A stretch of DNA of 64,000 bases from Takakia lepidozioides (lineage: Eukaryota > Streptophyta > Takakiopsida > Takakiales > Takakiaceae): NCBI GenBank assembly GCA_030704615.1, contig CM060731.1:70226756-70290755 (forward strand). The letters are read 5' to 3'. A model generated the notes under the pieces. The model did no database searches. It worked only from the letters and a program-made list of their open reading frames with translations, and was not told the DNA's origin. Positions within the stretch are counted from its first letter, which is position 1. Each line of letters starts with the position of its first letter. This document shows positions 45,501 through 57,100 of the stretch, one piece after another. A program made the position numbers and the translations under genes.

Positions 45501-48118
45501 AGACTAGTCAGAAGACAGCATAAGTCACAGAAGGAGTCTTTTAAGGGAATGCCAAACATAGACCCAATGGAGGTACAAACTCGAAACAAGGATCAACGGA
45601 AACAGCTAAATACCTGAGGCAGAAATGTAGAGAAGAACAATAGAGTCCAAGGAGGAAAGCTCCTCACAAGCCGTAGCCAATACCTGTGCAACCACCACAA
45701 GCATCAGGAATAATCTTACTAAACTATTAATGATTGTAGTGATTGACCAATCTAAGGAGATTGTCCAAGCAGAAACAAAGGTGTGCATTTTCAGTCCTGC
45801 CTTTACTTGACCTAGTCAGCAATAAGGTAGACTCCTTAGCAACTTCAAATATCTAGATTCCAATTCATAATATCCAGCTCTATGGATATGCAAAAGATTG
45901 ACACAAACATAATCTCCCAACACTCCATTGGTGATCTCATTTCATACACCAAGGTACAAAACCAGCATCATGCAACTCATGGTATTGCTCTAACCATGGA
46001 AAGACGTGGGTGCTAAAAGGAAAGATGCAGCTTCACGCACAAGAAGCAACTGCTGAACTGTGGGTCGATACAAGATGTATTTGTGGGGATTGGGTGGCAA
46101 ACTTGGGTCAGCAATCTCCTCAACAGCTCCTATGCGCCCTGATGCCCCTGGTGTCCGACTGCTGGTTTCTCCAGACCGTGTGCGATACAGGGCCCCACTT
46201 GGCTCCCACTCAAGAGCCTGCAGCATTCTGAATGTGTCGAGTGTCAGCTCACTGAATTTCACCTGTCACAGGGTAAAACACAGGTTAGCATTCTGTTTGG
46301 ATTATTCCCTCACATTGTCCATAAATTATTTTTTGGAAACATCAGCTGTTGCTTGGCCAATTTGGTGGCAATTCCCTCTTCATCATGACAAGAAACCCGA
46401 TGGAGAGGCGTGTTGACCAGCCCCTCTCATCTGGCTCTTATTCACTGTGAACACTATTGCTTACTCTAGTCTAGTTGACACCTCACTCCCCACACAACGG
46501 ATTAAGGAAGAAGAACTTCAGACATTGCAGAATGCTGACCTCATTATGGTAGTAACTGGCAAGAACTGCATCTTCCAACCGCAGAGGCTTCTTTCCCTCC
46601 AGCTTGCCTATGGTGGGGAGCAGTGATGGATGAGGATCAAGAAGCACACTGTATCTTAGTGGCCTGCTGGTGTCACACCCAGTGTCAGCTTTCATGAAGC
46701 GAACAATTTCTTGCACAACTAGCTTCCACTCCTTTGAATCATTGCCCTGGACAAAAAAAAGCATTCCTTATTTGTTGAGTGAATGCTTTGTAAGATGGTG
46801 CGATTTACTTCTCAATGTGTTGATGGATGTTCCTTAGCACAAAACCAACCTTCCCTCATCTCTTGGATCACAGATCTCAACATAGTCCTGCTCTTCAAAT
46901 CTAAATGAGTGTTTGAAGAAAGGTTTGAGAAGGAAAAATAGAATGTGCAACTGTGCCCCAGGTGCATAATTCTATCTGGGTGTGAGGATTGAGCAAGGGG
47001 CTTCCAGATTTGTACATGAGCTATCAATTGGCTCATTGGAAATAGCAGATTAGGGCTACAGAACAAGGTATTATCCTACATCTACACAAGATTATGAGAA
47101 ACCTGAAGTACCGTGGGAGCTCTTTAAACATTCAGACATGAACTTGCCGAATGATTTCCTCAGGTACACCAAAATAGCTTAGCCATCCCAGCTACCAGCA
47201 AAAAATTACAATTTCCTTCTATAGAGTTTGGTTAAATTCAAGCTGAAGGCATATTATCTGGAATCGGATAAAACTTATCAGTAAGACAGTCTTAGAAGCC
47301 ATGTACAGAAGGACCAAGCAAACCTGGAATGTGCGGCTATATTCTTCCACAAGAGTGCGGAGCTGGCGCACAAGTAGCTGAACCATCTCCCTTCGATTAA
47401 GGAGCAGGCAAATTACAATGAACCGTGCAGTGTACCTCAGCTGCTTGTTGGCCAGCGATACATCCTTGTCATTGTCCTTAAAATACTCACGACTCATGAT
47501 GGCCTCATAAAAGATGAAAGATTCAGACAGGAACTTAGCATCGCTGGTGCGCAGATAATAGTTGTAGTACAACTGTCCAATACGGGATGCAATCTCTCCT
47601 ATCTCCCACCTTTTCAGCCCCATCTCGACCAGTTTTTGGCGATTCTCTTGCTGGAATTTCCATAGCTTCGAGTAGACCTGGTGCATGGTGCTACAAATTA
47701 AAACAAAACGAAAATAACTACAGCAAAGGAAAGTTGCTAAGTTGAGGTCTAATCGTACTCCAATCACCATATGAAAAGTATGACATAGGCATGTAGCTCG
47801 AAAAACATTGCCTACATTTGCACACAGTTGCAACATTGTTGATTCCTCCCCCCTCCCCTGCCCCTCTCTTCCCCACCCTTGCTCCAGAACACACTGATAC
47901 GCGGCCTGATAGTTGCCATCACAGTTGATCTGCATACTCAAAACAACTCCTGAGGTTTCCAGAGGTTGGCAACCACTCACCTGGAAGGCTTTATGGAAAT
48001 AAAAGTCCCATTTGTTGCGCCCATAGGGTGGGAATTCCCGTAATCGTGCAAACTTGTTATACGCCTTATCCACTAGAGCCCGATATTCTTCGCTTGGAGA
48101 TTGCACAAGTGGTGCCAT
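42591..48118 (-). CDS. SCAI homologue (suppressor of cancer cell invasion family)
   Basis: Exons: 48118-47981, 47677-47324, 46746-46540, 46262-46041, 45683-45614, 45349-45044, about 44645-44524, 44259-44062, 43472-43336, 42903-42591 (stop TGA). The phases agree at every join and give about 688 residues; human SCAI is about 606. Family motifs in order: KLWKFQQENRQKL, LKRWEIGEIASRIGQLYYNY, YLRTSDAKFL, LRYTARFIVICLLLNRREMV, VKFSELTLDTFRMLQALEWE, NPHKYILYRPT, VLLYISASG, ILPFTRRPLFIIIDSDNS, GNLFTFFLTAPLLAF, VLGDPFLRQLMFRFIFCRAC. In animals SCAI acts in the nucleus as a transcription cofactor and in double-strand-break repair; the plant role is little known. Oddities: exon 4 seems to end at a weak donor (CTT|GTGCGT), and exon 7 has no AG at the expected acceptor. 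The start at 48118 is the first Met in frame and leads directly into conserved sequence. Confidence 0.87.
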
Positions 48119-49640
48119 GGTGGGCAAATGTGATGCCACATATCAGGGCCACTGAAACAAAGGTTCAACACAGTCTGGACCACTTCAGTATTATTCCTTA
48201 AGAAAAGAATTCCTCGAATTCTTGCTACATTTCAGAAACTTAACAACAGAAAGTGTAGAAACATAAGCCCATGGAAAGACAATGGCAACTGAGCTGACAT
48301 CGAGTAAAAATCACAGGGGCCCGTCGTGTAATTCCACGTCGACTCTCAGAATTTTGCTGACTTGGTCATTGACCAATCGACTGTCGTCCTAAGTACTATC
48401 CAAAGTTCGAACCAGACAGTGAACCACGCAGTGAGAAGCCCTGTCAACTGATGGCAGAAGGCCTTCCAATCATCTCGTATATCCGACATACCCGGAAGAT
48501 AAGTTTCGTATCCCAGGGTAATTCCTATTCTGCTATGTCTCGAAATCAAACTTCAAAACCTCGGCATCAGCTATGGAGTACTTGAAGTCCAAAAACTCTG
48601 ACCGCCGGCAAGACAACATCCATGAGCAGGAGCAGAAACAGAAGAGCCAAGGGAAACCAGGCAGCTCTCAGCCCCCGCCCTATCTCTCCTACCCCGCAGG
48701 CTCTCCACACAGCCTGGCCATTTGCATCCAAAGGCTAGGACTAGGCTCCGGAATGCACCAAAACTTCAAAAAGAAACAATCTCGCTGTCGTACGATAACA
48801 AATCCATCACAGCTGAGAGCGCAATCTGGCAGAGCATCTCTCTCCCCCAGATAACTCTCATGAAAACACATGCCTGTCTCAGCTACAGATCGCCACAATT
48901 AGGGACAAAAGTGCTTCCATGCTCTGCACGTACCATTCAAGCAGATGGAGAAGCTGCTTAACAATGATCACGGTCGATGTCACTTCACAGAGCAGGGAAT
49001 GCATCAGCAGACAGCAGGTTTTCACCGGAAGAGACGAACTTGGCGTCGTAAAGCTTGGCTAATTTAGCGGGCCCACCATCGTGGACTCCGACGCCCTATT
49101 TGAGGCCGCATCCGATGCAACTCTGTTGGCTGTTTCTCTTCAGGCCGATCCCCGAACTCGAATAACTTAGATCTGTCTCGCACATTCTCCTTCTCAACGC
49201 TCTGGCCTGCCATTCACTCACGGGCCATGTGCTCCTGCGGCCCCACCATCGCTGCTCTATAGTACCCCCACCAACTAGGTCTCGCTCTCCTGCCACAGTG
49301 GATGAAAACGACAACTGCAGACGAACTCTGTAATTACCGACAAAATCATTCATCTGCAATCTGTCCGCCCAAAACTAGACACCAAGGAAATATCAAATAA
49401 AAAGAAGCCAACCACGTGACACGTCTATATACACGTTCGAATAAATAAATAAATAAAATTAAACCACCTTCAGAAAAAATTAAACAAGTTGGCGTAAATA
49501 ATTTGAGTTGAGAACGTACGTTTGTGTACCAGCTAGATACGGACCTAGGTTTGTCCGATACGATACGATAGGTAGGTGAGTATGTACATAACCGTATGGT
49601 ATACGTGGGGGCCGTGCGGCCTGGCATGACAGTGGACGGC
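48119..49640. other. 5' flank of the SCAI gene, otherwise no feature
   Basis: Short overlapping frames on both strands (48573-48961) lack conservation. A promoter role for the part nearest 48119 is inferred from position only. Confidence 0.35.
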
Positions 49641-50571
49641 GTGCCGTGGAAATAACGAACTGTCATCCATCCGGTCAAGTCAAGGTCTGCAGTCTGACTT
49701 GCAAAGGATCTTTGTTTCTTTTCTTATGTACCATTTCCATTCCTTCGGGGAACCAAAGTTTGGCTCACATGAGGGACATGGATAGGAAGCATGCGTGGGG
49801 TGGTGGGACTTCTGACATTATTCCTTTGCTGTGGGCCACTGTAAAGTCTTCAGTGTATATATATTCAAGCCCAAAAGTTATGGAGAGCTTTTCTCAGGAA
49901 TAGCTTTGCATGGTTTTTTTTATAAAACAATTTTTTTTCTTTTTTTCTTTTTTAATGCACTCAGGGCTTCTGTCCCCACATTTTTTTTTGTCCCTTTTCC
50001 CTCCAAAATAAAGAAAAAAAGTGGTGTTTTCCTTTTCCAACTCTTTTTAGTTTGCCTTTTGTCATCCATTAGGATGAAAATACACCAGAATTTGGTAGTA
50101 CTATTGGAAGTATGTACTGCCTTCTTCTATTTTCTCTTTAGTCCTTCAGATGGGTAGGGTAGGGACTAAGAAAATCTAAAGTCTTCAATGCATCAAAAAG
50201 TTGTGGAGAGATTTTTTCAGGATTAGGTAGCTTTTAGTGTTTTATTTTTCCAACCCCTTTTTAGTTTGCCCCTGAGCTCTTCTACCATGGATGAAATTTA
50301 GAGGAAAATTTGGTGGAAAAGCTCAGGTACTAACAGAAGTATGTGCTGCTGATGTCTAATCAATGGATGTCCTTTTTCCAAATATGAGGGACTAAAAGAG
50401 TACAAAAAAGATGAGTAAAATTAGTGCTCAATAGGGCTTGGTGCCCACTGCAGGAGCTATATATTGAAAAATCTCTAAGCATCTCTAAGCATATGTCTCG
50501 TGTTGTTGAGCGCTCAGAGGATCTCCCACAAAGTTTACATTGATTCAGCGGTTGCGATTCCTGTCAAAGTT
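49641..50571. other. Spacer upstream of a small ORF
   Basis: T-rich; two stretches (about 49830-49910 and 50160-50240) share TCTTCA.TG.AT and a GGAGAG.TTTTTTCAGGA-like block, hinting at a short duplication. A TATA-like CTATATATTG lies at 50457-50466, about 105 bases before the ORF start. Confidence 0.3.
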
Positions 50572-50949
50572 ATGGGTTGGTTTGCAGTGAACTACGGGGA
50601 TTGGATGACGCTCTTGCAATATTTTATGGTTGGAATTTCCGGCGTTGCAGGCGTATCCTTGGACAAGATTTCGGAGGACAGCATACAGTGTTGGGATATG
50701 TTGGAAGAGCTCGAGGCTGTTGAAGAAGAACACAGAGATAAGGTGCTCAAAAATATCAATAGAGTGGTGAAGGAAGTCGATGAGCAGCTGAAGGAATTAG
50801 TCGAAGAACGCGTAATGCAAGTCGACTGGCGCGTCAAGGAATTGAATAGACGGGCAATGAAAGTGAAGGCATGGCTCTTGTTATTGAAGCAGCAGCGTTC
50901 ACTTGCGGCAGAGAAGGAAATGGGTTGTTGCTTCAGACACATTTTGTAG
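50572..50949 (+). CDS. Hypothetical 125-residue protein with predicted coiled coil
   Basis: Start at ATG 50572 (MGWFAVNYGDWM); an open frame extends upstream to 50500 without another ATG. The first 40 residues are hydrophobic, with a Gly-rich segment. From about residue 45 the sequence is strongly charged with heptad-like Leu/Val spacing (DMLEELEAVEEEHRDKVLKN, NRVVKEVDEQLKELVEERVM), predicting a helical coiled coil. It ends CCFRHIL. I do not recognise the family. A TATA-like box lies upstream. It could be a real small gene, or a fragment of a larger decayed one. Confidence 0.4.
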   Translation: MGWFAVNYGDWMTLLQYFMVGISGVAGVSLDKISEDSIQCWDMLEELEAVEEEHRDKVLKNINRVVKEVDEQLKELVEERVMQVDWRVKELNRRAMKVKAWLLLLKQQRSLAAEKEMGCCFRHIL

Positions 50950-51404
50950 AGTGAAGCAATTATTTACTCGTTGTTTTGTTTGTAAAAAGGACGGCTCACA
51001 ATTTACTCATCCCAGGTTATAATTTTGCTCAAGAAAGGGTTATGGCAAAAGAAGTCAATCCAACTCAATGAATTACTTACACTAGAATGGGTTTACAAGG
51101 AAAGGGTAGCCATACAATGGGTTCTTATGTCAAACCCATTCGTGGATGATATCAAGAATGGGAATGGGTTCACATACGAAATCACCCTTGGTGGATTTGG
51201 CATCCGGGGATTGTCTGGTACCTAAGGATTTAATTCGTGGGCAGAATACAAGCAAGATGCTCTAGTTGATAGTGTATGAAATACATGCCTAATTGCTTGT
51301 CTTTTTGTGATCATGAAATACGAATCTCCCAAATTGAACTTTGGAAAACATGCCTACCATATGCACCTCTGTAAGAACAGAAAAGATTAGAACGATATGT
51401 TTTC
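50950..51404. other. Spacer, nothing recognised
   Basis: Short frames only. Confidence 0.3.
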
Positions 51405-51478
51405 TTTTTCTTTTTTGAAAGGGGAGGCAGCCCTGGAAGGTTTTACCAAGGATTATTGAAGGACGCACAAAAGACAAA
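51405..51478 (-). mobile_element. LINE 3' end fragment
   Basis: The minus strand reads TTCAATAATCCTTGGTAAAA then CCTTCCAGGGCTGCCTCCCC then a T/A-rich tail. This parallels the 40.5-kb and 23.87-kb LINE ends. Confidence 0.55.
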
Positions 51479-52439
51479 GTTCCAGCATTCGCACATTTCT
51501 TTTTATTGGCCCATGCTATAGCCTCCAGCTTGCTAGATGTCCAGTTTTCTATGCTTAATTTTGTTTTATTGAGCGATTGGGGTACATATTCTTAGAAAAA
51601 AATCAGATTTTTTAGTTGTAGGCTTGGGATGCTTAACCCCTAAACGCCCAGTAAAAATCCCCGCCTAGTAAAAATCGTGTAACTTGGGGGAAAAAAAAAA
51701 TTGTCAGTTTGATAATTCAACCAGGGAATACCAGAGGAAAAAAAAAAAAAAAACAAACAAACAACCAGAGAATACCCAGCCACCCTACCCTCTGCACACC
51801 CTGTCCAAATGTGGGGCCAATCAGAAAAGACCTGCCAAAACCCTACCGTTGCATGTGGGGCCCTGTTTTTGGCATTTCTCAAAAATAAACTAGAAAACAA
51901 CATGTTTTTGTAGATCTATTTTGGATGTGGGGTTGAAATCCGTTGGGCCTGGTGGACAACTCCCTGTACCTTGTAGACCTTTCAAGCCTTTTCTTGAATG
52001 AATATACTGCTCTCTCACACAGAGTATCACTCATATTTGTGCTGTCTCAACCATTTAGTTGCTGACCATTTTTCGCCCCCTAGAACCTTGCACCCAACAT
52101 GCATACTTGTAGGGTCTACTGATCCATCCAGTGTCTGCATGTACCACAAAACCACATTGGCTCACATGAGTACTAACCACTTTTCACTCAGACAAGTATG
52201 GAACTGAGCATGAGATTGCCATAAAGAAACTGTATAACCTCCACCCGGGTACCCAACGTCCCCTGGAGACAATGTAGAATAAGAGAGAAAAAAGAATGAA
52301 ACTTTATAATAATGTGCATGCAGGAAGCTCAAAGCTGATACAAAAAGGGAAACAAGCCAGAAAAGTGTGGTCCCCAACTGCAACCAGCCACCATAAAACT
52401 ACAATTCAATTTTGACAGATCTGTCTGTTAAAGAATGTA
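51479..52439. other. Spacer, nothing firm
   Basis: Contains poly-A and poly-T runs at 51690-51760 and no conserved frame. Confidence 0.3.
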
Positions 52440-53118
52440 CTAAGATGTTGTGGGGATGTTGTTTCCTGTAGCATCGTTGCCATAGTCCCCAGGCGAATAA
52501 GAGGGAACAAAACTACCTTTGTGAGGCCCGGGCTCACTCAGTTACAGTAGACTAATTACCTTGGTATAAACAATTAGTTTGGGCTTTTTAAAATTGAACC
52601 AGATTCCTCTGGAAAGCCCTCCACACTAGCACCGATCTGCTGTGTGTGCAATTAGACCCCAACGGGGCCAGGGCTTAATTAGCTGGCTCAGCCTCAAAAA
52701 TTTGAAGGTTGGTGAACAGAGGTGCAGGAACTATGTTTTTGATGGTCCTCAAGCAGGTCAACCTCACCCTGGACATTGTATCATGAAATGGATATTGTTT
52801 TCAGCCTACGTGCACAAATTGGGCATTGACAATGATCTCTATTTCCTTTCTGCGTGCATCTGTTTATTGTTCAAAGGAAGGCTCCCCGCCCCCTCCCCGC
52901 CACGAGTTTAGATTTCAGTCTAGTGCCGCTCGAGGATCGGTAGGCCCTTCAGATCATCCTCAAGGGCCTCACCCAAACTTGAAACAAGTTCAGGGAAGTT
53001 TATTCTTAACTTTGTTTTGTTCGGAGGATTTTAGTGCTTCCGACATGGCCTTAGCCTCCAAGTCAGCTTCGTCTAGCAGGGTTAGTTCTTCCTGCCTAAT
53101 TCTTCTCTTGTATGCAAG
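52440..53118 (-). mobile_element. Fragment of the 8.7-kb LINE family
   Basis: Follows 8733-9380 base by base with many changes: GATCTGCTGTGTGTG, TTAGACCCCAACGGGGCCAG, TTGTTCAAAGGAAGGCTCCC, GCAGGGTTAG. It is the C-terminal part and 3' end of the intronic LINE, same orientation, strongly diverged. Confidence 0.7.
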
Positions 53119-53575
53119 AGAGAATGTACTCATAAGACGTTGTTTGCCGTAGCCTTGTGGCCATTGACCCTGCGCCCAGTTTAATGAGTGGAATAAAAAG
53201 GGACAGAAACTACCTTTGTTAGGGGCTGACGGCGCCGGTAGTATGACTTACCCCAAGTGAAACATGCAATTGATCAGAGTTTTCCAGATATCCTCTTCAC
53301 ACAAGCATCAATCTGCTGTGTGTGATTTTCCCAATAACTAGACCCCAAAAGACATGGGCTTTTAGCTCAGCCGCCCATGGTAAACAGTTGGTAAACATAG
53401 GTACATGAACAATTCCATTGACGGAATGACGAGGGTTTCTCTCTGATGAGAGTACCCATGAGAAAATCAGAATGTGGATTTTGTTTTCAGGTTACAATGG
53501 GCACTGACAATCTCACTTTCTGATCGAATCATTGTCCTAGGTAATTTCACCCTCTTCAAGAGACGCCCTCTTCAA
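53119..53575 (-). mobile_element. Second fragment of the same LINE, abutting the first
   Basis: Begins with the exact shared end GAATGTACTCATAAGACGTT, GTTTGCCGTAGCCTTGTGGC (as at 8727) and follows that element to about 9080, then decays. Higher similarity than the preceding fragment. Confidence 0.8.
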
Positions 53576-53856
53576 ATCCATCAAGGGATTTGTTCCTGTA
53601 CCTTTAAACCTCGCTCGAGGCTTAGCCAAAAGCTTAGGGCCTAGTTATTGGGCAAATCACACACAGCAGATTGATGCTTGTGTAAAGGCACTTCTAGAGG
53701 ATATGTGGAAAACTCGGATCAATTGTCTAACTAGTGTTCCAAGGTAAGTCATACTACTAGACAAAAGGTAGTTTATTCATGTGTTCCACTCAAACTGGCC
53801 GCGGGGTCAATGGCCACAGGCTACGGCGAACAACGTCTTATGAATACATTCTCTCT
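53576..53856 (+). mobile_element. Third fragment of the same LINE, inverted
   Basis: Read on the minus strand it gives AATGTATTCATAAGACGTTG, TTCGCCGTAG-CCTGTGGCCA, then the same internal sequence. It is inverted relative to 53119-53575 and the two form an inverted repeat with arms of about 280 bases. Confidence 0.8.
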
Positions 53857-54137
53857 TACATAGAGAGAGGAAGAAGAGAAATGAAATGATACTTCATAAC
53901 GTCAGAGAGAAAAAAACAGATGAGGTTCATGAATGGTATGCCCCAAGGGCCCAAGTGAGTAGGTCAGCAAAGAACCACAGAACAAACAAACCGTCGAATT
54001 ACAGAAGCCAGAATATACTCAAATCTACGAGCTTGGCATAAAGGGTGGAATGTCTCATCCAGGTAGAGAGAGAAACGAACAGAGAAAATCTTTATGTGAT
54101 CACAGAACAACCAGCAAGAGAGAGAAAAGTTGCACAC

Positions 54138-57100
54138 CGTGCTCCAAAAGAGAATAGCGTTGCCTCTTTTGGGCTTAATGCAAATGCCTTGTGCCATTTC
54201 ACCACCACAGCTGCACTCGGACTTTCCAGCCTGTGGTGCACAGAAACCGCGGGTTTGACAACCCTCGAAACATAAGCAAGTTATCGCACCAGAAAGTTCT
54301 TCCAAACACCTTTGCTTCAGGTTACAGACATTTTTTCCCAACTGTCATTTGACAGTCGAGAACCTGCTGTGTTCAACAAGTTACCCTCAGCTTTCAATAA
54401 GAAATGTAGTGCTTTATAACCTCTAATGGAAGTGTATAAGACAAATGTAGCATTTTAAGCAAGCTGCAACTTGTACCATTGGAAAGAGGGTTTCGCCACC
54501 CTCGACCTCATTTGTCAGATACATCAGCACTGTAGCCACCCGCTGCCCACCCCTCTTCAAATTGAACTGAAACATAATCCAACTTCTGTTACCTCGAGCA
54601 AAGAAAAACATGTTTGTTTCACCTCGTGGAACTACTTGACTATGGAGACATAAAACTTCGGGAAGTACAGTACAGTTAGGCTCTAGATTACATGTGATCA
54701 GTGGTGCTAGCCCACATTCTAGCACAATTGTTCCCTGTTACGTGTCCAGCCCTCCCAGCGTTCATGATAGCTGGCTCACGCTCAACCCTCTCATGACAAG
54801 ATCCTCCCCCGTTAATCATCAGCAAGAATACTGTTAGTAGTAGAAATTACCGTTTCCGAAAAATAATCATGATGCCGCTTATAAAACTGTCCCTGCTCAT
54901 ACCTTCCCAGACATGCAAGTAAAGATCTGATTAGACACTTGAAACTTCGCTTCAAAGGTCCTACATCAAACAATCAGTGCATCTTCACACCAAAAGTAGG
55001 GCTAGACATAGAGTATGATCTAGTACATCCAACAGTTAATTTCTGCAGTTTAAACACCACAAACCTCACCAAGGACTATCATATAAAATGCAGGGCAATC
55101 TATATTTTCCCCGTGTCTTCATCCCCCCCCCCCCTCAACCTTCACTCTCCTGGCTCTATGGACAGTACAGTGTAACTAGGAGTGTAACATGGTAACATGT
55201 GTAGAATCTATGCAGGCCCCAACCTATTTTCTGGGAATCTGTCCTTGTCTCCAATGGGTGGAGTGGTGGTGCGACCATTGCAACATATTCTATAGAGGAT
55301 AACAATACGGTTTCTAATATGAAATCAACGTCTCCAGTAAACACTAAAGGCAGCCCTCTAGAACTCAGGACCCAGTGAGGAACATTGAATGGCCATAGGA
55401 ATGGTGAATGCCTATAGAAGTTCTGTTTCCCCAATCATTATACTCTTTGCACCTCATTCTGAATTAATTGCACCCAAAACAGTTCAGTTAATTATAAATT
55501 TAGGTTGACTATCTGTGAAATCAGGTAAGCATGCCAAGTATGGGGAATACCGTAAAACCTGAAGAACCTCTCCATTTTCCTCTGGTATCATGGAAAACAC
55601 TGATATACGTTTCTCTATTGCCTGCAACCACCAGTTCAAAGACCAGATTAAGAACAAATAGACAAAACCAGCTTATAAGGTCGCATGGAACCCGGGTTAA
55701 GCCCATGGGACAAAGTAGAACAACATTAAATAGAGAGATAGAATTGAAATGCAATGACACTAATTTATATTGCCACAAGTACCACAATTAAAGGATCTTC
55801 TTGGTCACTGAAAGACAGAAACATGCCAGAGCTCGTCCGCACATCGCTCTCAATGCCCTATACTTGCCATGCCACACACATATATGTCAATACCCAGTAT
55901 CAATTAATAACTTCCCTAGACAATTTAAGCATGTTCATCATACATGGAATCTATGTGTTTAACTAGATCTGTTTAATGAGATCAATCCTCACTACTCTCG
56001 CAATCTAGTACGAAAATACTCCCTGGCAGTTGGTTTAACTGTGCACAAACCCCAAGGCTTCTTGTGACTACCCACAGTGGCACCTGCTCCCAAGTCTCCC
56101 AAGTTGCTGAGCTACGAGTCTCTATACTATCTGATTCTTTGGTGCATTTCATAGCCAATTTAGTACATCCACACAACTCCCATTGCAGTTCATACCCCTG
56201 GATTGAGGTTTTCATGCTTTGTGATAGTTATAATAATTTATTTGACAAGTCCACAGTTTGTGAGCTAGTTTCATGAAATTTTGTGTTACTAGCTATTTGG
56301 AGCCTTTCTGAAATTGCAAGCCTGCAACTTAGAGGCTTCGCATCCTGCATGGCAGCATATTGATAGGTGCAGATATGCTCTTTATAAGAGCAGGTCTCTA
56401 TTTTAAGGTCCAGATCCAATCTCAAACCCCAAGACAAGCTGTGCAACATACACTGAATATAGTATATTATAACCACATAGTACTGCAGAATATAACTTGG
56501 AATTCGATAGAAACATGACCGTAGTTGCTCAAGGGCAAGATGTGCATTATAGTCACATAGAGTTCCAACAGAAAATGATGGTCTCCTCTCCTATTTACGA
56601 TGCAGTATTTCTAAAGCCAAACACCCTTCTGCTGACCCCAGGAAGACGGTGAGTAGGAGAGTTTTGTATTGGGTGAGGGCGGAGGTAAATTTTCTCATTA
56701 TACAACTCTAGGGAAAATTGCAGCAGAGGATGAGGACAAAGACTATAAAATAAATCTGCAAACATTGGGACACGTGCCTTGCCTGTTTCTAGATCCACTA
56801 CAGTTGACTTCTGCAACTCAGGCCGTGCCACATTGATGAGATGATCACACTCCTGCATCCATGAATCTTGGACACATTACATAGAGAAGAGGGAGAGAGA
56901 GTCAGGAGAAGAAAGAAATGAGGATTTATTAGGTCTGCAGGAGGCTCATTAAAGGCCCAAGGGATCACATAGGCTAGAACGGAAACAGAGAATCCTCAGA
57001 GAATATGAAGGAAAGGGACTGAATAATTCAACATTTGACAAGAGTCAGAAACAGCCTGGTCATAGCTAATTGCCTGATGATATAGAAGTATATCTGACAG

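Noticed and set aside
52642-53152. Plus-strand frames of 89 and 108 codons
   Set aside because: They run antisense to LINE fragments and have no independent support.
53964-54341. 125-codon minus-strand frame
   Set aside because: Only its central 31 codons are conserved, and these form a hydroxylase exon bounded by AG and GT; the rest is intron read-through.
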